A model generated the notes under the pieces. That model did no database searches. It had not been told where the DNA came from and was given only the letters and a program-made list of their open reading frames with translations. Positions 48,426 through 60,510 of a stretch of 64,000 nucleotides of DNA are shown here, one piece after another; the first letter of the stretch is position 1, and each line of letters starts with the position of its first letter. This DNA comes from Strigamia acuminata (Eukaryota > Arthropoda > Chilopoda > Geophilomorpha > Linotaeniidae). Where the stretch lies: the NCBI GenBank assembly GCA_949358305.1, contig OX442316.1, positions 13,268,001 through 13,332,000 on the forward strand, read 5' to 3'. The position numbers and the translations under genes were made by a program.

Positions 48426-50643
48426 CGTCAAATTGTTTTTACTTTTTATTTTTTTTTATGTGATTTGATCTATTGTTTTGAACTCTGCGTCAACATCTCT
48501 GCGTTCATCAAATCATTAAAAACGAACAAGTTTATTTAATAATAATTCCTGAGAAACTTTGGCTTTGGGTTCTCTCGCTTTTCACTCACGTAGTTATTAA
48601 ATTCTCATTTCGGCTCTGCCATTATTAACATGAAGTGTATAAGGATGAATTATTGAAATGAATGCGAAATAATATACGTGTATAATTCGTGATGTATGCG
48701 TTTTAAATCGATCGCACCGTGAAATTATTACCGTGTCGTTGGCAATAATTTAGCAGTTAATTTTCTTTGAAATCTTTCATTTTTAAAGCATATTTTTCCA
48801 ACTTCATTGAAGGAAAGTGTGCACATTTTTCTCCTTCCAACCCTTTCGAGTTAATAAACAACACGGCGTGAGAATGCAATCATATTGTTCTTGTTGTGGT
48901 GAGAAACGTGGGGTGGCATGCATTTTATGAACGCGTTGTTTGGTGACACGTGAAATTGATTGTAATGCGAAACAAGATTCGGTAATACATTTGCGTGCCA
49001 CTTATAGTGCCATCTTGCTTCCAGCTTTTGATTTTCGAGTCTTTTCTCTTGCTCATACGTCGGAGTTTGTGTTCGTGCCTTAACTCCCCATGGGCGGTCT
49101 TTCTCTTTCTCTCTTTTCTTTTCCTATTTTCTTTTAAGGAAAACAGACGCAACCAAATGGGAATGCAGGCTTGCCAAAATGCCTCCAACGATGTGAAGTA
49201 GACAGAAGAAATGAAGCTGCTTTGCTCGTGCTCTTTGCTTTCTTCTCTTCTCCATTACTCCGGTGGCTCGCCGCCACCCATCTAGTCGGAGCAATCAAGC
49301 TTTCGTTAGCGAGCCGACATTTTCTCTATATTTTTTCTTGTTTGGATCAAGTCAACTGGTGTGTTTACTGTTTTTAGTGTCTGCGGACGGCCGTGTGGAC
49401 ATGGGAACGATTTTCATATCGCTGAGGAATGTTTGCTGGAATGGGAGTGCAATTGTTTTCTTTCTTTTCTTGTTGTTTGGTTTTAATATATAAGGTAGAG
49501 GAGTTAGGTGTATAGTGTTAGTGGCTTTGAAGTTTTTTTTTTATTTTATCTTGTTTTGAAATAGAGAGAATCGGAATGGTGGCACATTCCATGTGGGATT
49601 TGTTGCGTGGGAAGAGAGCTTTGTAACATGTGTTTGGTTTTGAGGTTTTTGAGTAAAAATATTTTTTATTTTTTATTTTGTGAAATGAAAGTTGGAATTT
49701 TTTTTTCATGTTTAATTATAAATATTGTTGTAGTTTTTTTTTTTTGGTTTGTTATTTTACGAGTGGACAATGGGTTTATGTTTGTTTGGATGTAAACATA
49801 ATTCATTGCTTTCAAAGCCCATGTTTAAAGCCACATTAAATGTTACGCTTTTAAGGATAACAAATAAAAATGTAAACAATACGAACATCTCCCTTTAGAC
49901 CATTCAGGGGATCTTTAACAGCCTGGCAAAATGTAAATCAGCGCAGTGCCATCTAGAATAGTTTCCCAAGACATTGCATGGTTCACGGATAATGGTGACT
50001 GTCGTAAAAAAAAAAAGAAGGCTTTTCTGAAGGAAGGAAATCGTAGCCATAAGAGAGGCAACGGCAGACGCTTGGCCGAAATTTCTTGTGCTCAGCACTT
50101 CCTTTAATTTCTACATCAACTACAATGTAGTTTTAAAAACAGTTAAGATTTTTGGTACGCGTATAATGGTATGTAAAATTATCCGGAAATAAATCATTTT
50201 TTAAATGGATTTTTTTTTTTTGATAGTGATTTCTGTTTGAGATTTTGTCCAAATAATTTTCAGTTTATGCGCTTAGTTGGACAGGAATAATAGTGGGAGA
50301 GAATAAAAAGCGATATTTCCTTCCTTTTTCCTATGCAATTTGGATTCAGAGCTGGCGCCAAGTGTCATATATAAAAATGAAAATGTTGGAAAAGACGAAG
50401 GAGAACAATTGACTCTGTATACTCACAAGACAGTGAAAAATGGGCGTGACCTGGCATAGGGTAGTAGTGTTCCAGTTGGAAATGAAGCTAGAGACAATTT
50501 AACCATTTGTCATTCCAGTCTTTCCTTCTATCGATTTGGTATTTAACAAATGAGTGAGAAAATTGAGACGCGGCAGAAGCTGTTTGGTTTGTTGTCAAAA
50601 TCAAGACGCAAATATAGGCTTTGGAGTGATAAAACAGATTTTA

Positions 50644-50674
50644 AATTCAATTCAATTCAATTCAATTCAATTCA
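50644..50674. repeat. (ATTCA)n microsatellite
   Basis: Six tandem copies of a 5-bp unit. Confidence 0.9.
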
Positions 50675-52016
50675 TGACTAATGTTGGATGTGGTTTAATA
50701 CTTACTGGTTGTGGGTTTTTATTTTTTTTATTTTTTTATTTACCAATAAGATTATTTGATGGTAAGGAAAAAAATAGAATGGGATTTATAAAAGTGAGTT
50801 TTTCTTTATTATCCAACCTCCATTGCCACTTTTTGTTGCCCTCTCTCGTTTCACTCTTTTAGTCAAGGCATCTTTGAACTTTGCACGACTGCCTTTGTGT
50901 AAGGATCCGAAAGGAAAAAAAAAAGTTTCATCGTTCGAAAAGTTTAAAGAGCTTTTGTGTGCTGTATCGAGCATCAGTGTATTGGTTACCAAAGAAATAA
51001 TAGAACGTTTTTGTTTTTGTTGTTTTTGTTTTGTACGGCTGTTTTTTTTTTGTTTGCAGTTTATTGAAGAAGAAGAAAAAATGTAAAAAAATGTTTTGTT
51101 TATTTTTTTGTTTCCAATTTATTTGTTTCCATTTCTGTCGTTGTTGTTTAATCGTGTTCGATCGCTCTCGAGATTGCGACCTATTCAGAGTTGATATTTT
51201 TATTATGATTAAATAATTATAGTGTTTCTTAGGGACTTAAATATAGAAATGGCTTTCTCAATTGACAGCTGACACGTTTAATGTTTATTAACTATGAGAA
51301 TTTGTTGCCGTGCACGACTCGGCTCTTCTGATGTTTGTCCTCGGTAGAAGACGGTTATGGCAACGACTGACAGAGAAAGAGTAATGCTTTGATAGGCATT
51401 CCAATTCAATTTTGTTTGTCACGTAAAAGGATGTAAAAATACATTTATTTTTGTTTTTCTCGTTCTTGTTTAAATTTGACTTTACCTTTAGTCGTGGCAA
51501 ATTTAGGAAAATTGTTTTCTATTCATATGGGGTTTAACGCACGACATGTTTACGTTATTTCCACACGATTTAAGCAAAGACAGCAGTGCAAACACATATA
51601 CAAAGTATCAAATTGTCCAAATTATTCCCTGCGGATGAGGTCATAAATCGCCAAAGTGGTCGCTCTGGTGTAAATGATAGGTTTGGACAAGGATCATTGA
51701 TCGCTTTCTGTTTTCCAGATAAATTTTCTTTTCTTTTTGCGTTCCGTTTCAACTTGTTACGTGCAATACGGAAGAAAGGGGGGAAAAATTGCCCCTCATT
51801 AGTTTTGGGTTTTTCCAATCTGTAAATCCAATTACCGTTAGTCCCTCGTTACAAGCACCTTGTTGCATGCCAAGAAGTCTTTTCTCCCTGCAGCGATGGT
51901 CATTAGTGAGATCATGCCGCGGTCACGAAAATCGAGTCGGTTGCTGGGCAATACGTGAGATGAGACAAAAAAAAAATTAGGACTAGAGAGTGGTTGAGAC
52001 GGGCTTGTTGCTTTTT

Positions 52017-52039
52017 ATTATTATTATTATTATTATTAT
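52017..52039. repeat. (TTA)n microsatellite
   Basis: Seven or more TTA units. Confidence 0.9.
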
Positions 52040-52704
52040 CATCGGGTTTTCTATAGTTTAGAATTGGGTTTGGTGAAGGCGAATTTATGGTTTGTAGAAG
52101 TGGTGATTTATAAGAGTCGTTGCAGTTTGCTGTCGTAATAGCTACAAATGTTGATCTAATAAATTGTCCGCGAGAATGAGTTGTTGTTTAGAGTTTGTTG
52201 TCGGCATACATTTCCTTTTGCCTCGTTTGCAGTGTTGAGTTTAGGGGCGTGACTTTGGGATAAATTGTAAGTGTTGTGCTATTTTAAATTGTATTATATT
52301 TTGTGTGGTATAGATTCGGAGTGAGATTAGTCGGTTACATTGGATTTAGCTGGAATTGATTTAGGTTTGCTCTTCGGTGTAGGTGTAGGGGAAATTGCAC
52401 GTAGCAAATAGATCGATAAACTGCTCCATACCTTGATGACGGAATAATAAAGTTGCTCACTCATGTGTTTCGGGCTGGTCGTAATATCATGCAGTTTACC
52501 AATATTTCCACAATACACGGAATGCTGCTCAGACACGAGACCTGCAGGAATACGGGTCATAAAATGTGCGGAATTTACGTGAAATGTGTGAATTAAATTT
52601 ACCATGGGAATTTCATTTTGGGTGGCTTTTTTTATGAATTAATCCTGCACTCTAAAGAAAAATAAGGTGATGGCAGATGAGAAGTAGGCTCGGGATGGTA
52701 AGTG

Positions 52705-52885
52705 TTTTTTACACTTTTAGATGTGCATTTTTGTATCTAAAAAGTGATTTTGGTCTTTTTTTTTACCGGGAAACTTTATTTTATGCATCTAAAAAGTCAA
52801 TTTTGCACTAAACTTATTTTTCCATCAATAAAGTTTATTTCTGTGCACGAAAAGGTCAAGTTTTGCATTAAAAATGTGCAATTTT
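52705..52885. repeat. Degenerate tandem repeat
   Basis: Related words recur: TGCATTTTTGTATCTAAAAA, TGCATCTAAAAAGTCAATTT, TGCACGAAAAGGTCAAGTTT, each followed by TTTTGCA or similar. Three or four diverged units are present. Confidence 0.4.
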
Positions 52886-52975
52886 ATGGGTAGTTGGGTG
52901 TAGTTTCTGATTTTTTCTTTTTGTATAAAATAGTCGAGTCAGCCATTCGTGTGTCTGTCTATTCGTTTGTTCACG

Positions 52976-52991
52976 TGTCACACGTGTGACA
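52976..52991. promoter_or_regulatory. 16-bp palindrome with E-box and paired T-box half sites
   Basis: TGTCACACGTGTGACA is a perfect palindrome that extends with two mismatches to 24 bp (52972-52995). It centres on an E-box (ACACGTGT) and contains TCACAC/GTGTGA, abutting inverted T-box half sites. A second CACGTG starts at 52972. Confidence 0.35.
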
Positions 52992-55900
52992 TGTGTTTCG
53001 CATGACACAGTAGTCTGATTTCTTCGACGTCCAGTACAGTAAGCCTATGACAGATTTGTGTCGTTTAAAGGGAAAAACTAAAAAAAAAAAAAACTGATAT
53101 AAAAAGGAGAGTTGCAGAGTTCGCGGTACTGGTTGTCATTAAATTTATGGTAATGTGGTGCATTCTTTTGATTATGTTTTAATACGGCGAAATGCACATT
53201 TAAAATGTTCTAATTGTCTCTTATTATTTATAAGTTATTTATTTAAAGCAGAAACGGGACGATGAAATACATAGAATCTCCAATTGCTATTGTGATTATG
53301 GTGTTTTCATGAGCAGCTATTTGTTCAATTACTGCATCATTCGCCCTCGTCTCGCTTTCGTTTAATTGCATTGCTTGCGAGATGATAATCTGCCTACATA
53401 TACATACGAGATGCAATTTTCGAGAGTTTTGGGTTAGAGGTGAGTGCTGGTAAATTTATACCTTGACCACACATGATAACGAACTACGTCAATTTGTTAG
53501 AGATACCTGTCAGATTGCAATGAAGCGAGCGTCGAAAACAAGAGTTTAATGTGTGAGTATTGAAATAGAGGTTGGAGCATAGGTTTAATATTTCAGTGAT
53601 TGCAGAAGAAAGTAGTTTCAAAAGAGCAATTTGGACGTGCCGTTGCGTGAAAATTTTGCATAAAATGTCGTGCAAATGTGAGTTATATCGAGTTGAGGGT
53701 GTGTTGCAGTAGGGTAGACACGTATGAGCGACTTAAAGCTGAAGTGGATTGACAAAAAAGGAAGGAAGTGAAGAGTAAAGAGAAATAGAAGGGAAAAAAA
53801 ATTGAAATTACGGCGAAATTGTATTTATTTCCTTTGTTGGAGTCTCGAGAGGTCTCGAGTATCTGTAATAAATGATACGCTATGAATGAAAATTTAAAGT
53901 GACAAATTTTTAATAAAAATTAGGAGTATTATGTAATATTTAGTGCGACGCCGCAAGAGATTAAATCAAAGGCAATCTCCTAGTTGGTAAGGATGTCTGT
54001 CATGTTAATTTCTCATTTGCGGCTGTTTCGGTTGCATTACCACGGCTTCACTTTTGGAAAGTATATTTACGCCGGGGTATTTCATGTTGCAGCTTCTTGT
54101 TTCCTTTTAAGGAGAGCGTTTGCTAGTGGAATAGTTGTTTATCACGTTTTTTGATTTCGAGGTCGAGGTATTTCGCTAACATAAACTGCAAATCAGGTGG
54201 GTTTTGCTGTACCCACCAGCTTTTACCTTTTTCCTCCATTGCTCTTTTATGGATAGGAAAATAAAATAAAGCAGTATGGGGGAAAAGGAAAAAAAAAAGC
54301 TTTTTCGACTATTTTTTGAAAGCAATCTCACATTTTCAATGCCATTTTCGACGTTTGACTAATAAACTGAACCGATAAAAAAAATTGAAGCTTTTATTTC
54401 CTAGTTCATGGAGTCACATTAGATTTAGAATACAAAAATAAAAGAATTGTAGCAGTCAGTTGAAACTGTTTCAGTCTATTGAACTAATGCGTGCACCGTG
54501 TTTTTTCCTTTTCTTTTTTTGCAATGTCGATAATGGAATTATATTTTCCTCTGTATGACGAGTCACATTCTCTTTTGTATTTGTTGTAATATCAAAAAAA
54601 AATTGGCCAAAGAATTGGCGCAGTGTGAATACAAATCTCTTTATACTGGTTCGTATTCAATTTGCGATTATGCAATATTAATGGCAAAATAAAGAATAAT
54701 AGCTTTTTTTTCTTTTTTAAAGTTTATTTTCTGCTATGTTTGGCTATATTTTATAAGGTATTGTCGGTTTGGAAGTATATATCCTGCAATTACCTTGCAC
54801 GAGTGAATGGACAAGCCATGAATAAGAAATATCGTGCATGTGACCCCTCCTTTAGAAGGTTGAAACCGAGTCACGAGGGACATTGCAACAACATCACGAG
54901 TGAGAGGCGTGTAAATGCGTAGTGAGTGCAAAACGTTGTCAACACAAAGCCATGAAAATATTTTGAGAGAAAAAGAGAAGACGATCGATTTGATTACCAT
55001 TGATTTCTTATTTATTTTTACGCCCGAAATAATTCATGCATCTAGAAATGCTTTTACACGAACAAATCTTGGACACTTTGTGCGGGTTTGAAAGGTTTGT
55101 TCGAGAGAAACTTTAGTACAAAGCTAAAGCTGTGTCACTTTCACTTCTCGCTTGTAGATTTATTATTAGTTAGGCTGGATACAAGCGACAAGTTTTATGG
55201 ATGGTTAGATAAGCTAACTGGTGCAACACAGACAAAGCAAATGTGTGCATTAACCACCTCGAAAAGTGTTGTTAGAACTGGTATTGGCCATGAAAAGTAG
55301 TGATATGTTTTTAAAGGCTAAAACTCGGTGAACTCCTTCAATTCAGGGGGTGTAACGAGGTTCGGGGAGCCCTGAGAAACCCTTTTTATCCGGTTTACGC
55401 TCCCTGAAATCTGTAGGTTGGGAAAATTCAATTTAAAATATTCGAAAAATTCAATCAAAAGTTTTAATTGTCAATTTAAAAAGTGCAGATTGACTGGAGA
55501 GATAAAAGTGAGGAAATCAACTTTAAAAATATTTAAAAACGGATAATTTGTTGCCAATTTTTTGGGGTTTAATTACACGCACTCGCACGTTTAATAATTA
55601 AGCTGATAATTGTTTGTTGGATTGGTTGGAACTACATGATAAATTAAACGTGTTAATCATTCTCGTTTGCAAATGTGGGAGTGGCTGGGCGTGGTTATCT
55701 ACGAGTAGATTGAGAAGACAGATAATCTGAGTGAAAGCCAGCGACAGGCAAAGTGTTAAGCTGACATTGGCTTCGCTTTTCAAGATAAACTTGGCTACTT
55801 CATTATAAATGAGAAAGATGGCGGCACATTGGAAATGCAGACGAAATGAGGCTCGTCTTTCACGTGTTTAGTCCCATTTCTGACTCGAAGGCAGAGTGAA

Positions 55901-58900
55901 ACCACGTAACAAGCTCATTTATTTCCCTTCTTGTCTACAATTTGTCGAATTAGTTGCTAGATGGGATTGGATTTCACTCTGAATTTCATTTGCAAATTCT
56001 CAAATAAACTTGGTTCCGTTTTCGTAGCTCCGAAGAATACTAAACTGAACCGTGCAATTGGATTCTGTTTTTTCTCTCTCTGTCTTTTTTTTTTTTTATT
56101 TTTTTTTATTTTTTTTATTAAACTTAAAATTGGGTTTTGTTGATCTGCAGTGATTTTTTTTGTCGCTATTGAACTGCAGTTATGTGGTGGTCTTCTTCTA
56201 TCACCTTCGTACCATTTGATTACGTTCAGTGGTGGCAAAGGGATTATTCCGCTCACTGCCCACGCCTCGGAGTCTTTTGTTGGCCCAGGAGGTGGAGGGG
56301 CTAGGTGTGTGGTTGGTTAGTATGTGTTGGAATCAAGATTCATCGAAACCTTATTCAGAGCCAGTGAACCTTTCTCCCCTTTCACCCGTCATCTAATGAA
56401 ATTCCAACTACCCTACATCCAATTACACCAAGTACAGAATTAGATCTTAGTACGGCTTAAGTCTAGGCAGGAATTGAGATGTTGATGATTGTGTAAACTT
56501 AATTATAGATGAAATTAATTTATTTTTTGGCATTAATTTAAAGGTTTGATTGCTAGGAAACGTGAAAATGAGTGGAAAAGCTGATGAAATGCCGTTAAAT
56601 GTTATCGTATCGCTTCATTTTAGCTCGAACACTATAAATACTGCGAGTATAAAAGCGTAATGACGGGATATGCGAAAATGGCGTGAAAAGTGTGCGCTAT
56701 TTACTTGTACAAGCCTTGGGTTAATTTATGTTTGTATGGAAGAAAGTTTTAATCACGTCTCGATTCTCGTAATTCGTGCAGTGGGACGTGGTCGTAGTCG
56801 CTGCATGACACGTTGTACTTTTATTTAATGTTGTTTGTGAAGTTTTTATCTATAAATCTTGGCACCAATTTCTCATCAAGGCCGAGCCGGTGTCTTCTCT
56901 TGTCTTACGACGATAATTAAATATTCACACGAGTGATCGTAAAGCGTGCCGAAATTGCCTTCAAATTCCCGCCTGCACCTATAATAAAAAATAAAGAAAA
57001 AAAATATATTTTAAGAGAAGAAAAAAAAAAAGAGTCAATCGAACACGTGAGAGGAAATTACACAAGTTATACATAAAAGCGGAGAAAAAGAGATAAAAAT
57101 CAGTTTTATAGATCTTTTCGACAGGCCGTGTCGTTGCGACACGAGTTGAAACTTAATCGGGAAACTTTGTCATATTTCACTATTGAATTTGGCCAAGGAG
57201 AATGGCCGCCTTCTCAATCGAACTACTTTCATCCTCCCCACCTTCTCCCTGCGATTTTATGGGCGTCCCGTTTTCTGCCGTCTATGCAATTCGGAGACGG
57301 GAGTTGATAGACACACATAAAACTAGTGTGTTCGGCATTTGTAAACGGAAAAGACGCGTTACTCTCTCTTCCATCACTCAATGCCACGCTTTTTTCATCA
57401 AGTTTCTTAAAGACAAAAGTTATCAATTCGGAATTCCCAAGTGCCACTTTTCACCTTGTAATTGCGTCTTTTGCATTTACCGAGCGGAAATTAAGTTTTT
57501 AGAAGTCGTAAAAGAGAAAACTAAACCGAAAAAAAGCATTATTTGTTCGAGATCGGATGATTATTGATTAGGAAAAAAGAAATTAAGATTTTTTTTTTTT
57601 TTTATCTTTTTCGTCTCATTAATTATGGATTCGAATCTGCGTAAAAAAGATTTATGTTAGTCGAGTTAGCTGTATCCGGGCTCATCAATATGCCACCTTT
57701 ATGGTAGCAACTGCACTGCTGTTCTCACTCGAGGTTAATAGTGTTTGCTGAGAAGAATGATGGCAATGGGCGAGTAAGACCGCGCCTTGGCCGTCCATTT
57801 GCACAAGGAGAGTCGCGTGTAATTAAACCCACTGTGCTATCCACCCCTTCTTTATTTCGGTACGAATGAATTACACAAACACACGTTACGTTCACGCCCG
57901 TAAGCCGTGGCAACTGTGTGAAAATGTCACTGCACTGTATTGTACGAAAAATGACTGTCGTATATATTGTTAGTGCGTGGATTTGCAAAATGTGTGGTGT
58001 CATGCAACGGTGGGAATGTAAATGAATTTTCTTTGGAATAGTTTAATGGCAGAAGAAATTCGATAACGTGTTTCGAAAACTAAGTTTGTGGCTTCGCTAA
58101 TGATGCACACTTAGGAAGATGTCACGTTGGCAAGTGGTTCGCACGTTGCATTTGCACAAAGCACTTTAAGGTGTACAACGAATCTAAAATTGCAATTATT
58201 AAACGAAAAAAATTCAATCATGGACTTGGAACAGTGCGTGTGGAAACTGACGGTTCCCAAAAAGACTAATTTAGTTTAAATGCTTGACCACTGTGGCGCG
58301 GGTGTGAACTCACACATGTGATGCATTTTTATGCTAATTCTTAGAAAAGGGACTTAATCGTTTCTTTATATTGTTCTGTGCAAAAATAAAAATTTAGTAC
58401 GTTTTGTAAATGTAACCAGCAAGGTGTGCTTTTCTTGCATCCTCCAACATCAAGTTTAATCCGAATCCATCTGCTGTTTTGAAGATAAGTTTCAAGAATT
58501 TTTTCTTGTACGTATTCCATTGGTTGCCAAAGTGCGTTGCTGTAAAGCAAAACACAAGAAATCTTTTGACAAAGTTGTGTTTTTTGCCTTTTTTGTCGGA
58601 AAGGAAAAGGTATTATTGCATATCTCGTAAAACACTTAATGATGTGGTAATGACTTTATCACGACCCATAAAGGACACGTGCTATCGAGCGTGGGGAAGT
58701 CGTGACCACTGATGTCATTTTCTTGTGTCTATTATGTATTGGACAATACGAGCTGATTACGGATATCTTTGTGTGCGTGTTGTACGAGTTGGTGTGTTGG
58801 ATGTCTTTTGTGTGTTGGCTTCATATTTTGAGGTAGTTACAGTGAGTAATCAGTTGGGAAACTGTTCTTGGAATTGATCTTTTCTTTTTTATGGTTGAAT

Positions 58901-59205
58901 CAATATTTAATCTCGTTATACTCACGTAAAACATAAAAGGAAATTGTGAACGAGTGACGTCCGTGTTGTGTGATCATAATATTGTAATCTAATTTGGTCC
59001 TGTTTGAAATCTAATTTGGCCACTAGTTGAGTGTTTTTTAATAAAAGATCGCAATTGCATTTTCGTTCCAACTTTTTGTAATTACGGTAATCGGTGTGAA
59101 CTGACAAGTTAATTATACTACGATAACGTGACAAGTTTAGTGCAAAATTTTAATATATTTTTTTTAAAAAGTTGAAAGTTGAAAGTTATCTTGAAATTTA
59201 TTGAC
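52992..59205 (+). other. Intronic stretch upstream of the Dscam Ig1 exon, no gene seen
   Basis: T-rich intron-like sequence. The 121-codon ORF at 57202-57567 has no recognisable domain. A GAG|GTGAGT donor near 53437 follows a short frame without a signal-peptide profile. I cannot find the Dscam leader exon here. Confidence 0.5.
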
Positions 59206-59233
59206 GCGTTCTTATTTTTGTTTTATTTAATAG
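59206..59233 (+). other. Splice acceptor of the Dscam Ig1 exon
   Basis: A T-rich tract (TTATTTTTGTTTTATTTAATAG) ends in AG at 59232-59233, directly before the first conserved Dscam codons. It puts the intron after codon position 1 (phase 1). Confidence 0.85.
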
Positions 59234-59557
59234 GTACTAATATGGGATTCGAGGATTTTCATGGTCCCACTTTCGTGCAGGAACCACCGACCTCGATAGA
59301 CTTTTCGAACAACACTGGAGCGAAATTGGACTGTGTAGCCAGAGGTAATCCTGCACCCATAGTGCAGTGGGTTCTGTTGGACGGTAAACGCGTGCGTAAC
59401 GTGGGCAACGTGAGACACGTATTTGAAAATGGGACCCTCTACTTTCCGCCATTCCGGACGCAGGAATATCAACAAGATGTACATGCTGCTATCTACAGGT
59501 GTCAAGCTGTGAATGTCGTGGGGACGATTGTCAGTAGAGATGTCAGAATAAGAGCAG
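59234..59557 (+). CDS. Dscam: Dscam-family Ig1 exon (internal, partial gene)
   Basis: This exon encodes the N-terminal immunoglobulin domain of a Down syndrome cell adhesion molecule homologue, a homophilic membrane receptor for neurite self-avoidance and, in arthropods, immune recognition. The translation keeps hallmarks I know from arthropod Dscam Ig1: GPTFVQEPP, IDFSNNTGA, the first Ig cysteine (codon 59332-59334), core tryptophan (59368-59370), YFPPFR, and the second cysteine in YRCQA (59500-59502), ending in SRDVRIRAG. The cysteines are 56 residues apart. Two N-glycosylation sequons (NNT, NGT) are visible. The exon starts after TTTAATAG and ends before GTAAAA. Both introns are phase 1, as is usual for Ig-domain exons, and 324 bp is 108 codons. 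The ATG at 59179 is not a start: it lies in the intron, before the acceptor. The signal-peptide exon and Ig2 are outside the window or unrecognised. I cannot say which Dscam paralogue this is. Confidence 0.94.
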
Positions 59558-59563
59558 GTAAAA
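59558..59563 (+). other. Splice donor of the Dscam Ig1 exon
   Basis: CAG|GTAAAA follows the codon for the last conserved residues (RIRA). The frame runs into a stop soon after, so the exon must end here. The intron is phase 1, matching the acceptor. Confidence 0.85.
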
Positions 59564-60314
59564 AAAATTAATTTTTATTTATTTGTTTTATTCTGATGGG
59601 TGTTGAGGGAATGGTTGGATTTTGAATAAATTCTGCATAAAATATTTCTGAAATTTTCTTTTCAAAGGACCAATAGGGGGAGAGAAAGATTTTATATTTT
59701 TGCGCTGAATTTGCTTATGTGGTCATTTTCTGGCGTTTTTATTATTTTTTCGAAAAGAAATAAAATTTTATAGGAAAATAAATTTAGGGAATAAGAAAAT
59801 AGCATTAGAAATGGCTTTTTTTTTATTTATTACCGGTAAGTCAATTTTCTAATAAATATAATAAATTTTTGTTAAATCTGGAGGGAAAAGGTATGGCGTG
59901 TAGTCTTTTCCACCAAATTACAACACTAACTAATCCTGGTTCCAAGGAATGGATAGGAACATTATAAACCCAAGGGAGGCCGAGGGATGTAAGCTTAGTT
60001 TGATAAGAGGGAGGATAAGAGACGAGTTCTAACCACCAAGCAGATAGCAAACGCACTTTTCATCTTGATGCGTCTGCTGGGTTAGATATTCCTGTGACAA
60101 TCCTCACAGGTTGGACACAGAACGAGGTGAGAAAAAATACTCACCCTCACCCTGGTGGGTCAAAATGCTACTGTACCGTGACCACGAACTGATTACTAAG
60201 TAGCACTTGCCATCGGTTAGTGTGGGGCATGAGATCAGGAATTTGGAACTCAAAATTTACATTTTTCTTGTTTTGCATACAAAAGCACAATAGTCTATTG
60301 GTCAAATGTCCTTT
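59564..60314 (+). other. Downstream intron, first part
   Basis: Bases 59870-60190 differ in composition (balanced bases, few T runs) and may be an old repeat, but no family is recognised. No Ig2 exon is visible. Confidence 0.45.
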
Positions 60315-60510
60315 GTGGGAATTGAAATTATATTGCAATGCAATACAATGCACATACGTAACTGACTCACAAATACATTCGTATTTGACAAATAATAATA
60401 TTGGAGAATGTATTTTGTAATAACATTTTACAAAATGTATTACAAAAATAACGCATTCTCGCAAAACTTAATGCATTTCAAAATGTATTGCAATATATTG
60501 AGGGTAGTTC
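60315..60510. mobile_element. MITE, family A copy 7 (decayed ends)
   Basis: TATTGCAATGCAATACAATG on the left and GTATTGCAATATATTGAGGG on the right face each other. GTAATAACATTTTACAAAATG and CGCATTCTCGCAAAACTTAA inside match the other copies. The GGTTCAAAA tips are lost. Confidence 0.65.

Larger units (their letters stand above)
48426..52690 (+). other. Intronic or intergenic stretch, no gene seen
   Basis: T-rich with unrecognised ORFs. It carries the simple repeats at 50644-50674 and 52017-52039. Confidence 0.4.

Noticed and set aside
53400-53445. GAG|GTGAGT donor with a short ATG frame in phase 1
   Set aside because: The phase would fit a Dscam leader exon, but the 19 residues are not hydrophobic enough for a signal peptide.
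57202-57567. 121-codon + strand ORF
   Set aside because: Starts with a plausible methionine but shows no domain, and no splice sites fit a Dscam leader exon.
59870-60190. Possible repeat or second exon downstream of Dscam Ig1
   Set aside because: No Ig-like peptide in any frame and no inverted or direct terminal repeats. Only its composition is odd.
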